This document shows positions 54,407 to 64,000 of a DNA stretch of 64,000 nt, piece by piece. Below the pieces are notes generated by a model, which worked only from the letters and a program-made list of their open reading frames with translations, had not been told where the DNA came from and ran no database searches. Numbering within the stretch: position 1 is the first letter of the stretch; each line of letters begins with the position of its first letter. Location: contig MARA01000004.1 in the NCBI GenBank assembly GCA_001792895.1, positions 1,426,001 through 1,490,000 on the forward strand, in the 5' to 3' direction. This DNA comes from Lentinus brumalis (lineage: Eukaryota; Basidiomycota; Agaricomycetes; Polyporales; Polyporaceae). Both the position numbers and the translations under genes were made by a program.

Positions 54407-56356
54407 GTTGTTGTGTTGTCGACACCCTGGAAAATGTGAGACACCCCAAAGCGTGCATCAGCGCGAGATCAGAGATCCATACCCAGAAGCCCACGAGTGA
54501 CGACAGAACGACGCACCGCGCCGGTCGTGGATTATGGCAGCCACACCCGGACGTGCGTGCGCACTGCGCCGTTGCTTGCAGTTGCGGATGCGGACGGGTG
54601 GGGGAGTGTGCTGTGGCGGCCAGGAGACCAGCTGACCTGGCCGACGTCCCGCGAAGCACGCCGTCGAGCTCGCTGGGGTCCTGGGGATCACGGACGTGCT
54701 GGGAAGACGTCGTGGGAGGTGCAAGCGTCCTGATACGCCTCCTGTAAGCAGTGGTTGCCGGCTGAAGCGAACTTGACGTCGGTTAGTAGTGGTGGGTGCT
54801 CCATCGTCATGTGGCTATGTCGTCTACAGTCTGCGTGGCGTTTGTCGGTGTTCCTGCCGATATGTTACTAGAGCCCGTAGGGGTGTGTGTGTTGAATAGT
54901 TCCATCCAGGTATAGTGCTAGATCTAAGTTTGAGCTTCGCCGCTCGAGAGCCACCGCCGGGGTGCCGCAAGACTGATATGCTATTATAATCACCGTCGTG
55001 CCGAACCCGATGCTCGCTCAGCAGTCGATGGATCCGTCGGCGGCGTGCAAACCGCAAGTATGCAGGTTGCGCTATTCGAGTTAGACGACGTTCCTGCTGC
55101 TGATGGTCTAGGAAAGCAACAGGCGCGACAACGACGGAACGTACCATGTGGGACCTGGCACAGTCAACGTTTGAAGTACTGCCTATTATTACGGAAGCAC
55201 CACAAGGCACGGGCCGCGCGTGTATGCAAACCACGCTCGCGGGGTAAGCAGAGAGCGTCTTTTGGTTATTGGAGCATAGGCTGTGGCCCGTCGAGGACTA
55301 GGTTTGGTCGTCTGGTGTTAACGCTGCGCTGCGACGTCGGACGGTGGGTGCCCGGCGGACTGTGCGGATCCCCGCACAAAGGCCGCAGGACGGAGAGCAA
55401 GGTGAGATGCCCCATACGGAGTGGGTGGAGGGGGATCTAGATGGGCGCATGAGAAATGCGGGGAATCGGGCGAGTGGTTGTCGTCTCACGAAATGCTAAG
55501 CCAACGGATATGGACTGGGAGGGGAAAGAGCGTGTCAGTAGGGATCTGCGGGTGCTTGAGCTCGCTGCGACGCTGGAGATTCTGCATGCTTGGCGGAGGC
55601 TTAGGTAGACCACGACGCTGGGAGAAGTACGGCCAAGGACTGCGGTGAAACGTCTGTTCTCATATGCATGGGACGCTGGGTAGCCAAGCTGTCGCTGTGG
55701 ACTGGACGCTATGCACGAAATCTGCAGACGGTGGTGTTGTCCGACGAAGTGGAGGTCGGATACGCGGACTCGATCAGACGAAGCCGATTGGAGGGCAGGG
55801 CGGCATGCGGGCCAACTGTGGCAAAACGATTGGGGGGCGATATGTCACAGTGCTTAGACTGGCCGTCGGGAGCTCGCCACTGCGCACCGCAGATCGGCAC
55901 GCTAACGTCAACTTTCTGCGCAGATGACAGAGCAGAGGGCGCGGTGAGAGCTGCCCACAAAACAACGAAACAGAGCGCAGACGCGTGACTCGCCCGACTC
56001 GTTCGGCTGACGTTGCCGAAGACCACCGCGATGACGTCTTTGCGCTCGGGGTCGTCGGTGCAAGTCGGGAGGCCGGCGTCGGTCCCCACGGTCGGCCCTG
56101 CGCAGGAAAACGGGCGGAAAGCGAGAGCCGCGGCGACGGCGGACGGCGGGGCGGGCAGAGGCTGGCCTGGAGGACGGAGTCGGGGAGGAATCGGTGGACG
56201 AGAGAGGCAAGGGGCCGGACCGGGTGGATCTGAGATGGAGCCGAGTGATGCGCGCCGCATAACAAGTGGGACTGCCCGTCGCTGCCTGGGGCCCTAGCCT
56301 AATCGTCTCTGTCTGCTCCTGCTCTCTCTCCACCACCACGGCTGCGTGTAGACACC
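54407..56356. other. 1.95-kb region without a supported gene
   Basis: A 131-codon plus-strand frame (55045-55440) and long minus-strand frames (55709-56507) lack motif or splice support; the latter reflect the GC-rich leader of the kinase gene. Confidence 0.4.
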
Positions 56357-59300
56357 ATGCTCTCCACCTCCCCCTTGCAGCCGCTCGACCTCTCCATCCC
56401 CGCCTCCCACCCCGCCCCCATCCCTCCGCCCCGACCCCCGACCCGCAAGCAGACTCCCCTGCACACAACTCCCTCATACCCCCCTCCCCCGCCGTCGCCG
56501 TCGCCATCCAGTCCCCGTCCCCCAGGCCAGACGAGGTCGCTTTCCCCGTCGCTCAGGCGCACCCACAGACCCCCGTGCAGCCCCAGCCCAAGGAGCAGGT
56601 CCGTATCTCGTCTGATTCCTCTCCCCTTCCCCGGCTACGCTCCTTCATTTATCCCCCTTCATATTTTATCCCGACCCTTGCTCATCCCTTCTCTCCTCTC
56701 TCCGCCCCTCCCCATGCAGGCTCCCACCCCGACAAGACGTCCCTCCCGCTTCCTCTCCACCTCCTTTGGCAGGCGCAGATCGCGCTCTCCTCAGAGATCG
56801 TCCGCGTCCGCCAGCCCCACTTCAGACAACCCAGAGCAGCCACCGTCCTCCTCCCGTTCTCTCTTCGGCAGCAGAAAGGCCAGTACTCCCCTTGTCTCTT
56901 CCGCCGCCAGCCCCTCCGAGTCTCCACCACGCACGTCACCCGAGCTTGACACTCCTCTTTCCCTCCCCCCATCCACATCCGCCACCCCCCGCCCCATTAC
57001 CTCTTGCTACGACCCCTGCGCAGCCTGTCACGCCCTCTCTCAAGAGCGCAAAGGGCATTCATGGCCCGCTCCACGATCTCAAACGTTTTCTCAACAACCA
57101 TATACCCCATTCAAACAACGCGTCGCCTGCGCAGTCTGCAGGTGCGACTCCTGCTGACCTCAGTACCGTCGACTTGCGACACGCAGGTGTTGAGTCTCCA
57201 ATGACACCCGGAACCGGGACGCCTGATCCGTCAATACCGGTGTCCGCCAATGGCTCCACAGATCTCCTTACTATCGTCGGTGAGGTCAAGCACAAAGAGG
57301 GTCGTCTGTCTGCCCTTCTGCGCGGTCACCATCACAGAGAGAAACTTAAACTGGACGACGAAAAGGTCAACGGTTCCAACAGCGTCCACTTTGCTGCGAA
57401 GACACCCTCTCCCGGCAGCGGCTCTGCGAAAAGCGAAGACAGCTCTGGCTCTCCTCCGCGGTCCATCCGTTCCCAGGCCAGCAAGGCGAGCAATGCTCAA
57501 TCTATCGGTGCTAGCTCGACACTGTCGACAAAAGCCGACAAGCCTCGCGACCGCCATCATCGCCGGAAACGCCAAGCCTCGACGTCCGGGTCTGCACCGT
57601 ACGTCACGCCGTCACTCGCGACAGCGACGCAGGTCCAGATGTCGAAGAAGTACGGGAAATGGGGTCGTGTCCTGGGCTCTGGGGCAGGAGGCACTGTGCG
57701 CCTTATCAAGGCATCCACCAAGAACGGAGGGACGACTTTCGCCGTGAAGGAGTTCAGGCCGAAGCGGCAAGGAGAGTCTGAGCGGGAGTATCAGAAGAAG
57801 GTTACGGCGGAGTTCTGCGTCGGTAGCACGCTCAAGCACCCGAACATCATCGAGACAGTCGATATCGTCACTGACCACGGGCACTACTATGAGGTATGTC
57901 CTGTGTTTTTTGTGCACATATATGCATGTACTCTCAGTGCAAATAGCTGATGTTCTCTCGCTGTCCATCTCAGGTCATGGAGTACGCGCCGTATGACCTC
58001 TTCAGCGTGGTGATGTCTGGCAACATGACCCGCCCTGAGATCTACTGCGTCTTCCGTCAGATCTGTGACGGTGTCGAGTATCTCCATTCTCTGGGTCTCG
58101 CCCACCGTGACTTGAAGCTCGACAACTGCGTGATGACGAAGGACAATGTCGTGAAGCTGATCGACTTCGGCACCGCGACGGTGTTCCACTATCCAGGCAA
58201 GAAGATGACGATGGCCACAGGCATTGTCGGCAGCGATCCGTACCTCGCTCCGGAGGTTCTCTCACAGGATAGCTACGATCCTCGCAAGACCGACGTCTGG
58301 AGCTGCGCCATCATCTTCATGTGCATGGTCCTCCGCCGCTTCCCGTGGAAGATCCCCGACCCCAAGAGCGACCCGAGCTTCCGTGCCTTCGTCAATGCGC
58401 ATCCCGACCTCTCAGCCAAGCCGCCGTCGCCCAAGCAGATCGAGGCCACAAAGCAGGACAAGGAGGATATGAAGGAAGACAGGTCGGAGAAGGACAGCAC
58501 TCTCTCGAAGACACAGTCGTCCGCTACTTCGACTGTGGTCGACGAGAGCTCCGATGCCCCGTCGCTCTTCGAGATGTCACAGCAGACGTCGATCGCAGAA
58601 TCTGGGGATTCGTCTGACAGTGACAGCACCGAGCTCACCGCACCTTCCGTGACCTCGGCCCTGCTCCCAGACGATCATGACGAGTACGAGCGCGTTCTCC
58701 GTCAGAACCGCGTGCGTGCGTCCCTAAAGGCAGGCATCATCTCGCAGTCGACGCAGACCCTTCCGGCGCTGTTCGATATGGAGCCTGTCGACCGCGTCGA
58801 CAGTCCCCAAGACTTGGATCCTTCCGTCTTGACCTACCCTCGTCCTGGCTCGTCCACGGAGTCGCTTCCTGTCTCGCCTACGCTGGGTCCTGCCGATCTG
58901 AAAGCCAAACGCCCGCTCATCGGCGCGGCGCACCGGTCGAACAGTGCGCACCCGCTGTCGCCGTCCGTGGTCATCCCCAAGGCCGCTTCGCCGCGGACAG
59001 TCCCTGAGACTGACGAGGTTTCTCGTAGTCCCGTCAAGACGCGGGATTTCGCGACAGAAACCAAGTCCCAGAAGCTTGCAGCCGTGGATGCCGTCCAGTC
59101 GATGGTCGCCGAGGCGGAGAAGTCCGGCCAGGAGTCGAAGGATGCGGAGACCGAGTCTAGCGCCACGGGTTCGTCGTCGACAGTCGTTCTGAGCTCGACC
59201 CCTCCTGCTTCGCGTCCGGAATCCACTCCCACTGTCCGTCGGCGCGCGCGCACGAGCAGTATCACCTCCGTCGCGACGTTCTCGACTGGGGGTGCTGAGT

Positions 59301-59611
59301 CGATCTTCCGTCTTCTCCCAAGGGAGTCGCGGCCTGCGATCAGGCGGATGCTCTTCGTCGAGCCGTCCGCGCGCTGCACGCTGACGGACCTGCTCAAGGG
59401 CAAGGGCAAGTCGAACGACCTCCTGTGCGGCTGCAACTCGCACGATAAGGACAGTCCGCGCTGCCAAGACCACTGTGCACCTGAGGAAGAGGACGACGGC
59501 GACGAGTGGCTGAAGAGCATTGTCCCGTGCTCGGCCGAGGGCGTCATCCCGACGCATCAGCACATCAAGGTCACCGTCGACGAGAAGCATCATAAGAGGC
59601 GGTTCTTCTAG
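56357..59611 (+). CDS. HAL/NPR-family serine/threonine protein kinase
   Basis: Start probably ATG 56357, stop TAG 59609-59611. A long Pro/Ser-rich, disordered N-terminus, with an intron near 56600-56720, leads to [12 protein letters not shown] and [19 protein letters not shown]. The kinase domain starts at [20 protein letters not shown] (Gly loop), FAVKEFRP (ATP Lys), [27 protein letters not shown] (catalytic loop), [10 protein letters not shown] (DFG), [11 protein letters not shown] (APE) and [20 protein letters not shown]. It is split by an acidic/Ser-rich insert before [20 protein letters not shown]. Known: yeast relatives (Hrk1, Sat4/Hal4, Hal5) regulate ion transporters. The N-terminal part has frame slips at C runs (about 56450, 56990). 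Confidence 0.88.
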
Positions 59612-62141
59612 GCGGACCTCACGCGGAGTACGAGCTCCTTATAGCGAACTCGCTGTGGGTCGAGTCCGTATCGCGGCGCGCCTGGGCGGGGGTCGTTTGC
59701 TTCTTCGCACTGGCGGTTGCTACGTCGACATCGTTTCGTGTTCGTCCTTCCCACCCCATTGCATCATTCACGCTATCCCCCTCACGCCCGCATCGGACAT
59801 CCTGACCGGCATTGTTTTTTTCATCATTCACGTTTCCTCGCGCATATGCGCCTGCATTACACCTTCCTTCTTGCTTTATATATCTATTATTCGCTGTGCG
59901 CCTAATTTTCGCACCCTCCTATTACTTTAGCTATGTGTATAGAGAGACAGATGACGTCTGTTCTGCTTCATGCTTTATCTACACACTTGCGCTACTTTTC
60001 GCCTTCGTGTGCAATATCTACCGTTCATTCACCCCACCACACCGGACTATCCTCTTGCGGTCGCCGTCGTCCTGGTCTTCGCCTCTGCGCCTGACCTCCA
60101 TCTACCTACGCCTCGCCCCAGTCGTGCACACATTCCAACCCATACCCCGTTTCGTCGTATCCCCCTTTCTTCCCCTTTCATCCATCCTTCATCTTCTTCC
60201 GACCTTGATGATTAGGGATCTGGGGCTTCCGCGCTCACCACACGATGGGCATGCCGACCGAAGAGAGAACAAGAGAACACAAAAGAACAGAACAAGTCCT
60301 CGCTGTACACGTTATGATAGAAAGAGCGTCGTGTAATTGTACGCGTATATATCGCAGATACGTAATGACGTGCTTGCGTCTCAAGAACGAGTCGGCCAGC
60401 AGCAAGGGGTGGCCGGTATAACCCTATGTGAGTGAGTACCTATACGTGTGTGGTCCGAGTCCTGTTTCTCTTGTGCTTCCTGCACAGCCGTCATCTCGAC
60501 CTGTCCTCTCTTCCCCCAGTCTCCAGCGGTGCCCATCGCAATGGCCGAGGATCAAGACGCGGGCTCACCGTACAGCGTGCCTCGGACACAAAGAGCCCAC
60601 CAGCTAAAATTCCATGTATACGCAGAGCTCACATCGCGGGCACATGTACATGCTGTGGTTAAATCCCGCGATGTGTGCTCTAGTTGTATTCTAGTGTACC
60701 GCCCGGTATGGCAGTTATGTGCATCAACCAGCGGATACTATCCCACGTTCCTTGACCTCCTATCACTGCCACGCCATCCCCATCCTGCTCTGGGTCTTCG
60801 AACTCGCCTCGCTACAGTATGTTGCTCTGGATGATATACAAAGCTGATTGGATAGCGTAGTACCCAACATGAGGCTGACTATCATCTCCTCCTCCTCTCT
60901 TCGCCCAGGCTTAGCAACTGCGTTCCTAAAGACCCACGCGAGGGTCTTCGCTCTCTTTCGGAGTCGACGATCTTAATCCAGGAGGTTTCCTGCCACGGCG
61001 GGAGATACAAACTCGCTCCAGTACTGCTCAAGTACTCGCCTCCATCCGAAGGACGAGGCCTCGAGTTACTATCCTAGCCTGCCCTCTTTCCCTCCCGGTG
61101 TCTTCCTGGAATGGAGGCCTACCGGATACTACCCAGGGAATTCCGCCCCGTAGGCGAATGGCGAGCACCCGCTTCAGGAAGTCTGGGAAGGCTCCTTGGC
61201 TTCCAAGCTCCACGCCCTTCTGAAGCTCGATGGAGGTGCAGTGGACAGTCATGGACACGATCCAGCCTATAGTACTTTATACACCGAGGAACTGGGCCTG
61301 GGCTGCCATCTGCTGCCATACAGATCGACTCAACCAAGATCAACTTCAGCGGGAATGCCGTGGACCTCGGAACCTGCAACCATAGATCGACTTCTCTCGC
61401 ATGATCTGTCCTAATTTCTGGGCTACCGGTACATGCGACGATCCCATCGAAGACCGTCTCCTCAGACTCAATGGCACCATCCCGATCGAGGAGCTGTGTC
61501 GCCCAACTGCACACGACCAGCATGGTGAGACGTGCCCTTACTTATGCTCATCGAGACTTTGGGCAGTGCCAACAAGCTCTGGTCCTACGTCCGCTACGCG
61601 GCCGTTGATAACTTAGACCCGACCGCCTAGTCTCACCGAGGCATTGAGATGCGAAGCCGTCCCGTCCCTCCTCTTCTGGCACCAAGCACTTCTCCTCCCC
61701 GACTCATCTTCTCTACTCACCTCGTTCCTGCTGTACTTCATTCCGCTTACGCTACTGCACGATGATCATCATCGTTGTACTTGTACGCTTACATCCCGCA
61801 GCAATATACCGTAGGTTTCACGCCGTACTCGCGTGCGAGAGAGTCTGGGCGGTGCGTCTCAATGGGTCTGTGTTCGAGATTCTATTCGTGCGCTAGTACA
61901 GTTACGCTCGCTCCATGGAACGTGTGTGTTGTTCCGCGGAGTTGGTGAAAGTGTGTGGTTCAGAAGCTCTGCAGTGTCGCTTCTAGCGCGGTCCGCGTGC
62001 ATGCACCGCAATTTTCAGTGTCTCGTCGGGCGCATACGTGCTCAGTGGAAAGAGATCCAAACCCAAGAAGCCGTCCTATAAGTGGAGATCAAGCGTGGTA
62101 CAGGAGATAGAACATCGGGACGAGCAGGTAGCTCATTTCCG
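59612..62141. other. 2.5-kb region without a supported gene
   Basis: Begins with a T/C-rich probable 3' UTR of the kinase (59640-60200). Short open frames at 60448-60834 and 61119-61616 show no motifs. No RNA gene recognised. Confidence 0.4.
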
Positions 62142-63948
62142 TCATAGCTCATCACGGTGCCTTTCTTCTCTACCTCCTTCCTCCGCGTCATCTTCCTCCT
62201 GCTCTGCGCTAGAACCCGCCTTCTCGCCCTTGACATTGAATCCGGCGGCGCGCAATATCTCGAACAAGCGCCCCTCGTGTTGGCCATGGCCATCCAGGAG
62301 AAGTTCCCCGAGGAGGCCCATGCCTTCCTCGCCCTCTGGGATGTCCAGGTCGATGTACTCAACGAGCAGCTCGCCTTCGCCGTCCGGCAGCTCCTCGACA
62401 GCAATGTGGCGGTCGACCACGGCCGCCTCCCTGCGCGCAAGAAGTTGCTCCAGCGCTCTGCGCAGGATCTCGGAATGCGCAAGGGGCTCTCCGCCGACCT
62501 TCGGGTGCTTCGCGGCTTCCTTCGAGCCTGCGCCTTTGCTTTCGGCGACTGGGGGAGGCGCGATGACCTTCTTCTGCGGCCGGGGCCGCTTGATGGGCTG
62601 CGCGGCGGCAGGCAATGAGGGATCTACGCGCTCGTACTCCTCAGGGCCGACGACTTCGCGGCAGCGGATGTAGTGTTCCTCTTCAGCGTCGATGCGCGAT
62701 TTGAACCCGGGCTCGCCGCAGAGGCGGGGCGTGGCGATATGCAGGACGTAGTGGCACGTCTGGGTCTCCTTGACGAACAGGATGGTGTCCGTCATCGTCA
62801 TGGAGCAGTGGAACTATAACGGGTGAAAGGAGCGGCAGCCAGGGGAAACCACAGCATGGAGGGTAAGCGGATGAGCATAACCAAAGGACCGGTTGGATTT
62901 ATGGAAGGAACCTGCCTGGATCTCGACCTCTCGCTTCCTGCCTGTTTTGTCGCAATACGTACCGTCGCCCCAGCGCTGGACGAGGTAGCGAGATCCGGCT
63001 CCTCGGGCGAGCTCAAGATTCGCTGCGGCTGCAGCTTCTGCGGTGGTCAATTCGGCTCCGGCCTCGAGCGTAGGGGGAGCCCTTCCAAGCGTGTACGCTT
63101 CCCACTTTGCGGCACGGAATATTCGACGTCAAATAAGAATGTTTGCAGCGCGGAAGGGCGGTCACGGGGCTCGGCTTACCTCCGGGTCCTCTTCTGGCTT
63201 GTACTCGCCTGGTACGTGCAGCGTGTCGGATAATTGCGGTTAGCAAAATTCATCGGTGAATATGCAGGGCCGGACGTCACCTGTTATAGGGATGTGCTGG
63301 TGGTGCAGCTCGTGGAACTGACGGACATGGGAATTATGGCAATACGAGTATGTGAACCACCCTTGCCGGTGCTGTAATTCGGGTCATCGGCGAGGCGAGC
63401 GCATTCATTCCCAGGCGAGACTTACGTAGAGACAGGTTCCAGCCAGGGGCTGCAGAAGCGACCAGCTGTGGACTGGCGTGGAGACCTCGGCTGGGGGCTC
63501 CTCATCCGTCGCGAGAGGATCCTGGGGCGGTGGAGGGATGAGACAGAGGTACGAGGACTTGGGCCCGAGCTTCATCTGTTGGAGCGTGTAGTTGGAGGCC
63601 TGGGACGAGGCTGCCTGCGCGGAAGGAGGCCATGAGCTTGTGGGAGGCACGCAGAGGGGGACGGGGTGGACAGACAGAATCTTGGCGGTCATCGGTTCCC
63701 TCTATGCGTTTCAACGGATTAGCGTCCCTGTGGGATTCGCGCCATGGCTGGTCTAGAAACTCGAGCTCTCCGCCGCGAAGACCATCGTGGAGCCAGCGTT
63801 CGGCGGTGTCGTTGAGCACGGGGAGACCATTGAGGAAGGATACGCGGTACTTGGGGAACGCGTACGGGTCCTCGGGGACGCGGGAGTGGTGGACGCGGGC
63901 GGCGACGAGGACGGCGAGGGAGACGGGGAGGAGGTGGGCGGGACGCAT
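62142..63948 (-). CDS. YOS9: Yos9/OS-9 ER lectin (ERAD), MRH domain
   Basis: Six exons resolved: 63676-63948, 63426-63614, 63281-63371, 63180-63208, 62916-63104, 62142-62813; 480 residues. Seen: signal peptide MRPAHLLPVSLAVLVAARV, then the MRH domain: KSSYLCLIPPP, GWFTYSYCHNSHVRQFHE, AYTLGRAPPTLEAG, YLVQRWGDGTYCDKTGRKRE, FHCSMTMTDTILFVKE, YVLHIATPRLCGEPGF. An acidic, helical C-terminus follows and ends HRDEL, an ER-retention-like signal. Known: Yos9 recognises trimmed mannose glycans on misfolded proteins and passes them to the Hrd1 ligase. The 62814-62915 intron uses a GC donor (CAG|GCAGGT). Confidence 0.93.
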
Positions 63949-64000
63949 GGGCACTAGAGAGGGATGTGCAGCGTAGGACGGACGGAGAGAGTGCTGGTGC

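Noticed and set aside
55709..56507. Overlapping minus-strand frames before the kinase
   Set aside because: Shadows of the C-rich leader and N-terminus of the kinase gene; no domain signal.
1..64000. CRISPR arrays, prokaryotic operons, rRNA
   Set aside because: Introns and gene content are eukaryotic; the only short repeats are transposon ends, tandem repeats and microsatellites.

Overview
This window looks like nuclear DNA of a filamentous basidiomycete, most likely an Agaricomycete. Genes are dense, split by many short (about 50-100 nt) introns, and the transposon families (KDZ, hAT, Ty1/copia, a CACTA/Tnp2-like gene) and housekeeping genes fit that group. Species cannot be read from the sequence.

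The left half (about 1.5-28 kb) is a transposon graveyard built in layers. A minus-strand CACTA/Tnp2-like transposase remnant (pieces at 3933-4207 and 24587-25230) was split by a Ty1/copia element (4208-24586; LTRs 321/323 bp; target duplication TGTTC). That copia element was then hit three more times: by a 1.5 kb gag-only LTR element (6469-7968) in its integrase region, by a 3.6 kb hAT transposon (8609-12221; duplication GACGCGCC) in the integrase-RT linker, and by a 10.0 kb KDZ transposon (12701-22726; duplication AAACGACC; 556-bp near-identical terminal inverted repeats) at the start of the reverse transcriptase. Removing the inserts and one target-duplication copy each restores the copia reading order, so these boundaries are secure. 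Non-autonomous elements flank the tower: a 595-bp hAT-type MITE (1550-2144), a 216-bp inverted repeat (25670-25885) and a 465-bp foldback element (27471-27935). The KDZ element carries three genes on its minus strand: the transposase, a protein with a weak RNase H1 N-terminal/viroplasmin-like domain, and an HMG-box-like protein with a long Pro/Ala/Thr-rich tail.

The right half (29-64 kb) is ordinary gene space: Pmp3 proteolipid; kynurenine formamidase facing kynureninase tail to tail (two steps of tryptophan-to-NAD breakdown); a plasma-membrane syntaxin; two tandem pyridoxal-reductase-like aldo/keto reductases; asparagine synthetase; a RhoGEF; a METTL21-type methyltransferase; a small EF-hand-like protein; the spliceosomal DEAD-box helicase Prp28; an unknown gene; a HAL/NPR-type protein kinase; and the ER lectin Yos9/OS-9. 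A trypsin-like protein gene is cut by the left edge.

Gene-structure oddities supported by reading frame include a 5-nt exon in PMP3, 17-20-nt exons in several genes, and two GC-AG introns. Several otherwise well conserved genes show single-base frame breaks, mostly in C/G homopolymers; assembly indels are the simplest explanation for the host genes.
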